DNA of 64,000 nucleotides from Xestospongia bergquistia. Taxonomy: Eukaryota; Porifera; Demospongiae; Haplosclerida; Petrosiidae. The notes under the pieces were generated by a model. The model did not search any database, was not told the origin of the DNA, and saw only the letters and a program-made list of their open reading frames with translations. This document shows, piece by piece, positions 37,111 through 50,100 of the stretch; the stretch's first letter is position 1, and every line of letters begins with the position of its first letter. The stretch is from assembly GCA_963965975.1 (NCBI GenBank), contig OZ014412.1:13282849-13346848 (forward strand). The letters are read 5' to 3'. Position numbers and translations under genes: made by a program.

Positions 37111-39719
37111 CACTAGCATGAGGAATCAGTTATTATCACAACAGAGATGCCAGTATAGTTATATAAAAATGTTAGGATTAATACAACCAATAGTTTGTAA
37201 AGATTTACTCATATATCATGTTGTAAGAAGTGACTAACAATCAGAAGAATCTAATATACAAGTCTAATTATTCTCTCAATGTAAATGTCAGAGCTTATTT
37301 CTACAAGTAATTAACAGTATCCTGGTATATTCACTATGTTAATACTTAGAATGTCAAACCATTTAACTTATATCATGGAATAAACATAGTGATGACATTG
37401 ACTATAATTATAGTTAGTGTTACTGTTATAGTAAATACAGACATGTTGTTTATATTGTGTGATATGTTAGCTTTAGGTGCTGTCACGTTTGAGAGTTCCA
37501 CAGACCTTCCTTTGAACGACACTTCGATAGATCTTGTGTGCTTTACCGTTGGAGAAAGGTTCTCCTCCTATCACCGTTTGAAAGAGTCATAACAATGTAC
37601 ATTATTTATTACACGTGACATTCACTGATGATAATATACTATGTACATATTGTCATTTTCTTTATGAGGTAAAATAATTCATGCTAGAATGTTATGTGTA
37701 TATTAATTTTCTTTTATTAATACTTTTGCATAGATTAAATTTCTTTGAGTAGAAACAGTAACCATAGATACAAACTAAATTGGATAATTATATAGCAGGA
37801 TTGTCTGACGATGACCAATGTTATACAATGCTAGAAAATTACTTGGCAGAGAAGTAATATAGCAAAAAGCTTAATACATTATCAATCACATCAATTGCTG
37901 TAGAAGACAAGGTTAATGTATTTTATATACAATATACCAGAAGAAAGTATGCTTGCAAAACTTTAGAGCAATGTAGTTTTAATTGAGGTGGTATTTCTTT
38001 AAAAGATTCCATGACTATCATAATAGCAAAGTAAATATTTATTATACTTTTTTGGCTAAAGTTTGCACTAAGTGCTTCAAAGTAAATACTAGAATCATCT
38101 ATGGTAGTAGAAATTATTAAATGTATGGCCAGGCTACTTTACAACTAACTCCATGTGAGTGAAAATATAACTACTATGGTTATCTACTATATAGATTATC
38201 AAGGACAAATTATATCCATGATTAAAAGAAATATTTAATTTGAAGAATACCAGTACATGAGTATTCTGCTCAACATGAAAATTATTATTAGCTGGCTCCC
38301 TTTAAGTATTGTATGTCACCTTAAATGAAAATAGGTTTTATATCACTAAAAATTTTGCAGTTCAAGTTATAGTATTTACATTTTACATTTTATTCTAAGT
38401 AATAACTTAATTCCCAATATATACTTGCTAAAATTTAACAAAGGTTTTTCTGGTTTTGATTTGTACTCAAATTATCAGAAACCATATATGGAATGTTATT
38501 ATATTTTTGGTACATATACATAAAATGATTATACTTATCATAATACATGAGAAAAAACAAATCAGAGACCAAAGCAAGCATTACAAGAATAGCAAACAAA
38601 ACAAAAGCATTAAGTTTCCTTTTTCAGCAGTAGTGCTGGTAGAAATACTTTTTATATCATTTTTATAACATCAACTCTACAATAGATCAAAAGGTTGATA
38701 TGATGATAATTACAACACTTGCCAGTCTTCAAAATTAGGATCTTGTATGAACTAACGTTATAACAATATTGATGATGAAGAACCCTAATTGCTTCATAAA
38801 AGTAAGGTGCTAGCTATAGAAATTATGATGATAACAAAATCTCAATAATTTGACTTTACAGATCAATTTTTAACCATGTCTATAATACAATGTTACTTGC
38901 TGTAGTTGCCATTAGATACCCTTCCCTCTTGTGATAGTATTCCCAATATGATTAGCATTTTACTAGTAATCATTTCATTGTCCTACACATAAATTATGTG
39001 AATAATCTCCAAATCAGGAAATATTTATGTATGTAAAGTCAAATGAACAGAGTATAGTAACTTATAGTGTAAAAAAATTCTTTTTCATAGTATTTAAAAC
39101 TTCATCACATCCAGTTATTTCAAAAATGTTTCCAAATGCTGCACGTGACCATCATTTGGCAGTGATTATCCATATAAATACACTGTCAATACTATTTGTA
39201 TTGTAAAGATATATTTGTCTCATAAGAAGATTTACTATAATTGTCTAATGAGGTGTAACAAAATAAATTCTAAAATGATTGATATGAATCATCCACATAT
39301 AAAAAAATAATTTCAATTTCCAGAAGTTACATTTAGTGGTAGTCAGGCTGTGATTCTAGTGAACATTGATAATCTCTTAAATGACTTGTATTATTTAAAG
39401 GTGTAGTTGTCAAAATTAAGGAATCATAGGTACTATTACTTTCATAACTACGACTTGGTAATATAAACATAGACATCAATTTTTATTACTTCATATCACA
39501 TTACCTCAGCCATGTTGAAGGACTACTACACAAAAATGTTTAAGTAAGATACAGGACATTTGGAACACCATATGATATTAATATGAATTACCTTTTACAA
39601 CTAAGCTATTAATTCTAGTTATGCAATTACCTTTGTCTAAAAGTTAATGGCATTTGTTGTTTTGCTATAACTAAAAAATATTACAGTTTTTGAGTTTCTG
39701 TGACAATATAATCTTGTAA

Positions 39720-42180
39720 CTGGATAAATGAAACTTTTGCATGGTGGCCAGCTCAGAGTTAAATACCAGTTAAATGATAAAGGGTGGGTTAGAATATATG
39801 TGATATATGCCTACAACAGCAATATATTCAGCACATGTTTTTGGAGAAAGTAGTTTCTTTTGGTGTCACAAACTGTAAGACTGGACTACATTACCAGACA
39901 ACTGAATAGAACTGAAACCACGCCTTATAAAACACATGATTATATCCAGGTTGCTAAATAAACGATGTTCTTTTATTATTTTAACTTTAACATCAAACAT
40001 TGTAGAAGCATTGTGACTGGCACAGAAAGAAAAAGCATACCTGATGGAATCTATGAATGATTTTTAAAAATCAATGTCGTTTAGTGGATGAAGCTGGTTA
40101 CAAGCATTATCACAATGAGTTTTATGAGCTTGATAACTTAGACAGAGTGTATTTATCACACTCTTTGTGTTTAGTAGAAATATCATTTAGAGGTATTGAA
40201 TTTTTTTGAATTTATTGCAACAATCAACACAAACATATATCTTTCCAAAAATTGCAGTAAAACTTGAGTTGAAGTGTTCACATTATCTCAAACAGATATC
40301 AACAAGAGTACTACTTCAACATTAAGGTCAAATAAAAGGTCCTTGCTATTAAATGATTCTGTTTCTTCATGCAGTTACTCGAGAATAATGTCACAGACCA
40401 TCTTAATTTCTGGCATGGCACTATTACGTGGGAGTGATATATAAAAAGCTCGGCTTCAATCTTATTTACGCATTAATCAAAGACAACGAATTAAATAATT
40501 TTTTATCCAACAAAAGGAAAACTGAACATAGCTTAAGGACTTGTGTTCACGTAACATTGTCTCCAGCGCTAACATCATTTAAAAGAGATGGTAGTCACTA
40601 AACTCTGGACTGAATTAAATGACTGCACAGAGAAAGAAATCGTTATTACATACAGGAAAACTATATTGTAACTATAATCTCATCAAAAAAGGCGTTGAAG
40701 ATTATAGCAATTACTTTGTGACTTTGCCTGATTGTGCAATTATGGTTAGCTTCAGTTTAGTCCCAACTTCTCACTAAATTCCTTGCTACCCACACCTTTC
40801 TTATTAAATTGCACGTGAACTATGACCTCTTATATATGATGGCCACATAGACATAAACATAGATTATTTGCATTTTGTTAAATTTGAAAGTATGGATGAA
40901 CATCTTTCAATTCAAAAGACTATCATACTTGAATGATGAGGAAAAAATGATTTTATTTGAAACATTTTAAGCAATAATTCAGCAAGAGTTTCATGCTAAA
41001 TAGTCAGTTCTTTTGACAGTCCTTGTTTAAGTATGTATCTCAAACTATATAGTATTGTAATATTCATAGGAAAAAGTACACATTTAAAATTTATTTTTAT
41101 AGCAATTACATACTCCTTTCCTTATGATCTTTTCTTTAAGTATGGGTAGAACAATGTACAAAAAGTCATATATCAACTACTGCATAAATGAACTGTCTGA
41201 AGTAGTAACTTTGACAAGAGCATATTAATATGTCTTAGGTATGTGTTCCCATTACAACATGTAATGTACATTGATTGCGCACAGTACAGTTTGATGTTAC
41301 AAAAAGTAGACCATAAAATGTCATAGAGCAAACAAAATATCTGGTGTGGCATTAACTAGTAGTAAGAGATGTACTTATAATATATAATGTTAATTCTTAT
41401 GAAACTGAAATAATTACCACGAACTGCAGTATAAAAGTCACTTTATATGTAATGTTGTAGGCTTTCTGTAATCACTATCAATCTTATAGAATTACACTTT
41501 ATTTTCACAATATACAAAGTAGTAAACAGTGTCCTGGTATATTAACTTTTAGGTATTACTACTGGTAGTGTCAAACCATTTAACTAGTCCAATGGGATAA
41601 AGATTATGAAGACAATGACTAGTTAATGCTAAGGTTATTATTGTAAATGTAGTCATCTTGCGTTATAATAATACTGATATCTAATATCTTGAAAGTTAAT
41701 GATGATTAATTTTCATGCTAACTTATAGGCTAATTGTCCTAAGTGTCAAAAATGGGATGTGGAGTTCCAAATAATATCATTCCGTCTGGAATATGTTTTT
41801 AGCAGATTTTCAGAGCTGATCCATTTTTCGCAACTAACTTTGTGCATTATGAAGAGAGCAGGTGAGGAATGTTTTTGTTAGAACAGGGATAAAGAAAACT
41901 ATTAATGACTTATTGCTAATGGTGGAACAATTCATGAAAGTTAGAATGCCATAAAAACATCTAGCATATTACCAGAGTTCATCAGTTGACTAAAGAAATT
42001 AATAATCAGAGTTTGACATCACTGCACAGGTTTCATGGTTCCAGCTGACGTATACTGTATCATACCAAATATCATGGTGACTACATTTGACAGGTCGACT
42101 GCAAATGCTACGTGACCTCTTCATAACCTGACTGCAACAGCCTCTCGTCATTGTCCCTCTGAAAGACATGTTCTCTTGAC
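39720..42180. other. Unit 1 DNA holding two decayed coding-like stretches
   Basis: At 39728 a frame reads MKLL...VKYQLNDKGWVRIYVIYAY, kept in related form at 46841. At 40435-40670 a broken frame corresponds to the open one at 49858-50100. Neither family was recognised. The same stretches recur in unit 2 (53335, 56445). Confidence 0.45.
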
Positions 42181-42957
42181 CCATACACAGTGATAAATGA
42201 ATATAAGCTTGAAGGCCAAAACCATGTAAACTAACTGAACAAGCTTGATGAAGAGGCAGCTTTCAAAGGCCTTACTGCCAAAACAAGTCCTGGATTGCAA
42301 GTAATATCCAGAGAAAATGTCAACAACAAGAAAAATAAACAATCAGATAAAAAAAGAAAGACCAAAACATTACTAGATGACAAATATGGGCAAAGAAATC
42401 CAAGAAGAAAGAGTTACTTCAGATTAAAAAGGTGCTACCATTTTGATTATCTGCATTCATAAAAGTAATCCTTATTGAGTAGGTACCACTTTTGAAGGAT
42501 TTGCATGATCATAATAATAGTTCATATAAGTTTGTGACAACAAGAGGATAAAAAAATCAATATTCATTATCCACTTTTGGCTATATATTTTACTAAAGGT
42601 TTCAAATGAATTTATAGAACCATCACACACTAATACAAGACTGTTTTGCAACTATAACTGCATGTCTTGTTTAAAATAAAGATGAAACGTCTAGGACAAA
42701 ATTTTGTATTAACTAAAATTTTGTATTAACTAAAATGGAGAACAAAAATGCCTTCTCTGTTGATGTTAAACACACCTAATAAGAAATTATAATAATGTAA
42801 CAATGACTAGGCTAGGTGTCATGTTTGTTATACACACAAGAGTATTATTATTTTATATACTAGTATGACACCTTGTAAAGAGGAGGTCCTACAACAAGAT
42901 TTTATTTACATGATGACATTATATGTTATGTATGAAGTAAATTTATATGGTACTAAC

Positions 42958-43056
42958 TTCATCAACAGAATCTAGGTTAGCTCCGTTGTTAACCAAAAGT
43001 GTAGCAACTTCGGTTTTTCCATTACTTGCAGCATCATGCAAAGGAGTTCTCTTGTT
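42958..43056 (-). CDS. Ankyrin-repeat exon in duplication unit 1
   Basis: 99 bp, 33 codons, phase 0, minus-strand acceptor ATATCTTTTAG and donor GATGAA|GTTAGT. It starts NKRTPLHDAASNG and ends GANLDSVDE. It differs from the 63.1-kb copy only at the last residue and from the 59.0-kb copy at Ser11/Arg and the last residue. The reading frame is intact, and all the visible changes lie in coding-compatible positions. Confidence 0.85.
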
Positions 43057-45689
43057 CTAAAAGATATAGACAATAATACAAAGTAACACATGGAAATAGA
43101 CTGTACTGGTACACTATGACAACATGTTTACTATTACTAATGCATCACAGAATAACTGTTAATTACTGTATTGTGGGGTACAAGTTTTGTACAATAGGCT
43201 TGTTTATATAATACTTTTTATGATGCACTATGACTGCATGATAAAGCTCATGTTATCATAACATGGCAGAAAGGAGAAGATATGCTTGTAGATTAGAAAA
43301 TGTAAATTAGTAGAAAATCAATTATAATGTCCTGTTATCAAGGTTTTTAAAAAATAAATTTCAAAATAACATTTTTCATGTTATTATGCTATAAGAGAAA
43401 CTTAAAGACATTTTGCGCAAGATTTTATACATAATAATTCTGTTTTACAATTATATATTTGTTATTGATGTGAAAACAATACTCGGCAGGGCTTGTAAAA
43501 ACAAGGAATCATTGAGTGACATAAGAATGTCAAATAACACACAATATAATATCAAGACAAAGTATTATTAAGAAAACAATTTTGTAATTAATATTCTTAT
43601 TATTCATTATAATTGATTGTCATTCAAATGATCATGATCGACATAAACAGTAGTTTCATAATTTATAATAATTTTGTAATTCTTTATAATAATTAACAAT
43701 CAGACTTATTTCTATCATCAAAATATACTTTATGCTGTCAAAATAAATCTGATCATCTACTTTGTTGATGTCATTAGTGTAGATAAAACAAAGGACCTTA
43801 TTAGAACTAGACCAAAAAGAAATGAATTACTTAGTGCGAGGCTTGTAGACATATTAGCGCTGACATCTCTCTATAATTATATTAATGAGTCTATTACCCA
43901 CACATGACGGTGAACCTCTGGACCATTTAGTGTAAAGCGTTGCTTATACAGGCTACTTCTTGACATAAAATGTAACAATAAAATATCATGTATATTGACA
44001 TTATTTGAGTCTTTCTCATTTACTAATAATTGGATATTGACTGACTGGCTACAATGAAGAGGTGATTTGTGTTATGTTCCCACAGTGGGTACCTAAGAAG
44101 TTTACAATTTTACTGGCTAGATATATCTGTCTTATAATAGCATTTGCAAAGACTACATTAAATCTTCTTCAAGAAGCATTGGTTCAAATTTTAACAGACA
44201 CCATCAAGTCACAACTATCATACTAGTAAAAGAAGCATATTTTAGACATTGTACATACACTTCTTTTACCTATGACCTGTTGTCATGATGTAAAAAAGGA
44301 TGATTTCATTTGAAGTATTTTTAAGCAATAAGTCAGCCAGAGTTTAGTAATACCATAGTCAGTCTTTTTGGAAGTTATTGCTCAAATCACTTAGAAATCT
44401 GAGTATTTCCTTATACAAATACACTATATTGTCTCAATATAAATGCCATTGAATAATTGATCAAAGTAAATTAACAGTGTTGTGATGTATTCACTTTATT
44501 GCTACTGACAGGGTCAAACCATTTAACTTATACAATAGAATAAACATTATGAAGACACTGACTTTAGTCAGTACTAAAGTTATAGTAAATGTAGCTATGC
44601 TGTTTTACAATAGTACTGATATCTAGGCCTTTGAAAGTTAAAATCAATTAATTATCTATAGCTTATAGGCTAACTGACATCACCAGAGATGCAATGAATA
44701 TGTGATAAATCACACTGTGAACAAATTGTGCAATGATTTTAGTATTTTAGTAAATTGTGTAGCAAATGTGTTAATTATCTAGTCCAACTATTAGTGTTGA
44801 AGATTAAACTAAAGAGGGAGAGGTGTCGTTGTAGTCATTTAACTTCTATAGATTTGGGGACAGCCCCAGATTATCGTACATGACTTGAGTTATTCTAATG
44901 ACTAGTATGAGTATCTGATGTAGATATAATTATTGCAGTGTAGTGATATTGAGGTAATCATGTTATACATAAGACAAATATGATGTCAATGATTGTGTAG
45001 AAAAGCAAATCTAGTGATATAAAGTACAAACTTTATTATAGAGGTAACATACTGTAGAAAACATCTCTGTTGTTAGTTGTTATTGTCAGAATACTCCTGT
45101 TTATTAATATGTTCGAACTATGTTTATAAATTAGTCATAGTTGATATATAATATTAACTTGTGATATCAACAGGTTATAGTATATAAACATAATCATTTT
45201 AAATTATATCTATATAAGATAATCATTGTGATAATTATATATCAAAAAATGTAGGTAATATACTAAATTGATATAATGCTAATATTTATGTTCTTCCAGT
45301 CATATTATTACAATTATCCAACATATGATGATCTATACTATGTGTTATGATTGTAATAACTACTATATGTGAATTCAACATTGATGATATCTGTTATGTT
45401 TGTTATTAAAATTATCTATAATAAACATATCTTTGGATAGTGATTGATTAGTGGGAAGGGATTCAAAAGTATATTGACAACAAGTAATACATACTACTAT
45501 TACAATGTTACAAGGAGTATGACATAAAATAAATTAAATTAGCACACTAAATATCTGGTTGTAACAATACTGAGTTAACTATTTTGTAATTGATATTTAC
45601 TGTTTATTATGCTCACACCAACAAGAAAAATTAGCAATCATCACAAAAGAGATGTCAATATAGTTATATAAAATGTTAGGATTAATACA

Positions 45690-47240
45690 AGCATTACTAG
45701 AATAGAAAACAAAACAAAAGTATTAAATTTCCTTTTTCAACTGTAGTGCTGGGAGAAATACTTTTATATCATTCTGATAACATCAAAAAGACTCTAAATT
45801 AGATCAAAAGGTTGATATCATGATAATTACAATACTTGCCAGTCTTCAAAATGAGGATATTATGATTTTGACATTGAAACAGTATTGATGCCCCAATTGC
45901 GTCATAACAGTAAGGTGTTAGCTATAGAAATTGGGATGATAACTAAAGTCTTTATGATTTGACTTTACAGATCAATTTTTAACAATGTCTATGATACAAT
46001 GTTACTTGCTGTAGTTGCCATTAGATTCTCTTGGGTCTTGTGATAGTATTCCCAATATGATTAGCATTTTACAAGTAATCATTTCATGGTCCTGCATACA
46101 AATTTATCTGAATAACCTCCAAATCAGGAATTATTTATTTATGTAAAGTCAAATGAACAGCGTATAGTAACTTCTAGTGTAAAACAATTCCTTTTCATAG
46201 TATTTAAAACTTGATCACTTCCAGTTATTTCAAAATGCAGTGATTACCCATATACCTACACTCTAAGTACTATTTGTATTCCAAAGATATATTTGTCTCA
46301 TATGAAAAAATACTATAATTGTCTAACGAGATGTAACAAAATAAATTCTAGAATGATTGATATGAATCATCCACATGTAAAATAATAAAATCCATTTCCT
46401 GTAGTTACATTCAGTGGTAGTCAGGTTATGATTGTGACTTGTATTGTAAATGTGTAGTTATCAAAATTAAGGAATCATAGGTACCATTACTTTCATAACC
46501 AGCACTTGGTAATATAAACATAGTTATCTTGTATTGGAAATGTTTCTTATGTATTGTAATTATAACATTATTAATGCAAGCAAAACAATTTATTACTTCA
46601 CATCATATTACCTCAGCTGTGTTGAAGGACTACTAAACAAAAATGTTCAAATAAGATGTACAGTACAGGACACATTTGGAACACCATATGATATTAATAT
46701 GAATACCTTTTACAACTAAGCTATTAATTCTGGTTATCCAATTACCTTTGTCTAAAGTTAATGGCATTTCTTATTTTGCTATAACTAATAAATATCACAT
46801 TTTTTGATGTGCTAAGACAATATAACTTGTAACTGGATAAATGAAACTTTTACACATTAACCAGGACAGAGGTAAATACCAGTTAAATGATAAAGGATGG
46901 GTTAGAATATATATGATATTTGCCTATGACAGCAATATATTCAGCCTGTGTTTTTGGAGAAGGTTGTTTCTTTTGGTATCACTAATTGCAAGACTGGACT
47001 ACATGACTACTAGACAACTGACTAGAACTGAAGCCACACCTTTAATAACACACAAATGTAGCTTGCTGAATAAATGATATCCTTTATATTTTTAAATTAA
47101 CATCAAATGTTGTAGAAGCATTGTGACCGGCACAAAAGAAAAAGCATGCCTGATGGAATCTGTGAATCATTTTTAAAAATCAATGTTATTTACTGTAATC
47201 AATTGGATCAAGCTGGTTACAAGCATTATCACAATGGAAC
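45690..47240. repeat. Internal repeat X, second occurrence in unit 1
   Basis: The stretch from AGCATTACTAGAA through CAAGCTGGTTACAAGCATTATC repeats, in more diverged form, 38570-40120 of the same unit, and recurs at 52170-53720 and 61690-62898. Each 9.4-kb unit therefore has a nested older duplication. Confidence 0.75.
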
Positions 47241-47685
47241 TTGATAACTTAGATAGAGTGTAATTATCTCTTTGTAACTTTGCCTGATTGTGCAATTATT
47301 GTTAGCTTCAGTCACCCTTCTTATTAAATATGCACGTGAACTATGACCTCTTGTTCATGATGCATACACACACAATGGAACATTTGTATTTTTGTTAAAT
47401 TTGAAAGCATGGATGTACACCATTCAATCCAGATGACAAATCAGACTTGTATATACATTGATGTATTTTGTCATATACTTTGTTACTTTCAATTATTACT
47501 ACAAAATGTCAGTTAATTATAACCAATAGAACTTATATTATTAATTAACAAGTTATAACTAGTACATATCATTATTATACAACAGTTGTAAAATAGCTAA
47601 ACATGACATTAACATGATAACATTAAGTGTACACGATATCAGATATGAAATGGAAACGAAATATTAAAATTAAAATAATCAACAT

Positions 47686-47868
47686 CCCTTAGAGGACGAC
47701 ACCATTTTAATATATTTTACTTTAAAATCTTAAGATTCAGGCGAAAAAAGAAAATAGGAATTTTCTATAAGAACAGAAACATTTTTAATTAGCATTCCAC
47801 GTCTCACAAAATTGTGGTTATTAATAAGGTGGGCGAGTCGTGAAATTGTGACAATGGTCCTCTAAGGG
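47686..47868. mobile_element. MITE with CCCTTAGAGGAC ends, piggyBac-like
   Basis: CCCTTAGAGGAC at 47686 is inverted at 47857-47868 (GTCCTCTAAGGG). It is 183 bp and has no coding capacity. The end word CTTAGAGGACnA is the same as at the TTAA-flanked end at 31319 beside the piggyBac relic, which suggests mobilisation by that transposase family. The flanks here (ACAT/ATAT) do not give an intact TTAA duplication. Confidence 0.75.
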
Positions 47869-49857
47869 ATATATATCAGGAAACCAATGCTATCTAACAA
47901 TGAGAGAATTGATATCATTCTGTTGTATTGATTCTATTGCTAAATGAGTTTACTGCACATAATATTAATACTATGTAATAAATAACAGTGCAATGTTTAA
48001 ATTTTTCTAGCAAACATATTTCAATTACACCCCTTAATAGGTGGATGTGACCAATATGTGACAACTCTAATCATTTGGAAAATCCTGACAATACAATGTA
48101 CAACACAGCCTATAATGTAAACATTTCTGGCTGTAACCATAAAAGTGTGTCCGTATAAAGGTTCATTTATTTATAATAAACTAATGTACTACTTGTCTAT
48201 CTATCGCAATCAAATTAATTTGTTCTATGAATAGTATCTCTTTAAAGTCTTCCCAATATCGAGCTGACTCAATGATCATCACTAAATTTTAGACATACAG
48301 ATACACCATAACATTTCTTGGAGTTAAATATCAAATATAACTACATGAGAAATCTTAAGTTTGTAACATAAAGATTTCTGTCTAAAGAAACATTTTTGTC
48401 ATATGAGGTTTCGTGGCCATGTTGAATTTTCGAAGTTACATTGACCTTTTGTCACACATTATTGCTATTTTTGTCCAAGAACCAACAACTGCTATATAGC
48501 TACTTTTCATCCCAGCATGCACTTTTGTATTGCACTTGTCTCTATCTCTTCTAATAGAACAAAGTGTCCTTAGGAGCAAAGAGTACTAATTTAAGACATT
48601 TTGACATATGATATACTGTTCAGAGATTCATACTTGTCAGGATTTAGCTGAAAATGAAAGTATTGCTGAGAGAGATGATCTTATTAATGAAGCCTTTTTT
48701 ATGTCTGAGAAGAAATATCCAGTTGGAACCATAGTAACTAGTAAAAAATAGTTATCATATTATCTCAGCCCTCAATTAATTATCATTATTTCACATAGTA
48801 GAATGTTAGTCACTGTTGATATTCTAACTGCTCAAAGAAAAGCCTTGATTGAGAATGAAAGAAAAATAACAGAAATAGTACAGCAGGAACATAAGAAGAA
48901 CATGATTGAAAACATTCATTTCTTCCAAAGTTAGAAGTTGGAGTCAAAGTTATGAAAGTTTTTTGACAATTTTCATCTTAGGATAATATATTGCAAGCAG
49001 ATTTTTATCATAATATAAAATATTCCAAGGCATTATTATCCCATTTTTATTTCTATTGCATATATCAAAGGGTTAATAATCTGGGATAAAATATTGCAAG
49101 ACATTTTTTATCCTAGGACAAAATATGGCACAATAAAAATTTTGTCCTAAGATAAATTTTGTGCTGGTAGAGTCAATCCTGCAATATTTTATTGTAGGAT
49201 AAAATAATTCTGCAATAATTCTCTAGTAGGACAAACTTAAGTATGATAATAACTGTCATAACAGGTATTGCATATTTGTAAGCACTATGTCATCTTGTGT
49301 TAATTATAGCTAATTATAACTGAGTAGAACTGAAGCCATGCCTCTTACAACACAAAATTAATATGTAGCTTGCTGAATAAATGATGTTCTTTTATTATTT
49401 TAATACTAACATCAAACATTGTAGAAACATTGTGACTGGCGCAAAAAGAAAGAAGCATGCCTGATGGAATCTATGAATCATTTTTAAAAATCAATGTCAT
49501 TTACTGTAATCAATTGGATCAAGCTGGTTACAATTATCACAATGGGTTTTATGAGCTTGATAACTTAGACAGAGTGTATTTATCTCACTCTTTGTGTTTA
49601 GAAGAAATATCATTTAGAGGTATTGAATTTTATTGAATTTATTGCAACAACCATCACAAACAAATATGTTTCCAAAAAATGCAGTAAAGCTTGAAGTGAT
49701 CGCATTATCTTAAACAGATATCAACAAGAGTACTACTTAACATTAAGGTAAAATAAAAGATCTCTGCTATTAAATGACTCTGTTTCTTCATGAAGTTACT
49801 CGAACATAATGTCACAGATATCATCAAATTTTACTCAATTTCTGGCTTGGTACTATT

Positions 49858-50100
49858 ATGTCGGAGGGATATAAACAGCTTGGCTTCAATCTCATTTACG
49901 CATTCATCAAAGACAATGAGTTAAATAAGTTTTTATCCAACAGAAGGAAAACTGAACATAGCTTAAGGACTTGTGTTCACGTAACCTCGTCTCCAGCGTT
50001 AAGACCATTAAAAGAAATGGTGGTCACTAAACTCTGGACTGAATTAAATGACTGCACAGTGAAAGAAATCGCTATTACATACAGGAAAACTATATTGTAA
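49858..50100 (+). CDS. Unrecognised short frame, one of three repeated copies
   Basis: An 80-codon frame contains FNLIYAFIKDNELNKF and VVTKLWTELNDCTVKEI. Homologous, broken stretches lie at 40435-40670 and 56445-56690. Read past the stop with one frame change, more sense-like sequence follows (YVTLPDCAIIVSFS..., FLATHTFLIKYAR). It is likely the remains of a coding exon caught in the repeats; no family is assigned. Confidence 0.35.
   Translation: MSEGYKQLGFNLIYAFIKDNELNKFLSNRRKTEHSLRTCVHVTSSPALRPLKEMVVTKLWTELNDCTVKEIAITYRKTIL

Larger units (their letters stand above)
37600..46980. repeat. Segmental duplication, unit 1 (~9.4 kb)
   Basis: It aligns collinearly with unit 2 (51060-62900) apart from the 2.4-kb insertion at 53727 and an extra ~140 bp at 51385-51530. 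Landmarks: GATGATAATATACTATGTAC (37.63/51.09 kb), GCCAGGCTA (38.13/51.73), TCAGGCTGTGATTCTAG (39.34/52.95), GTCCTTGCTATTAAATG (40.34/56.35), AAAAGTCATATATCAAC (41.16/57.17), ankyrin exon (42.96/59.01), TGCCATTAGA (46.02/62.02). Sampled rows differ at about 2-3 of 60 bases. Confidence 0.93.

Noticed and set aside
36874-37119. 81-codon minus-strand frame across the 3' LTR edge
   Set aside because: It runs from piggyBac relic into LTR sequence, so it is a chance fusion frame; only the piggyBac-like part is annotated.
38456-38668. Short frames in the repeat blocks (also 51925-52122, 46534-46719, 60064-60255)
   Set aside because: Not conserved as coding between sister units, and AT-rich low-complexity composition.
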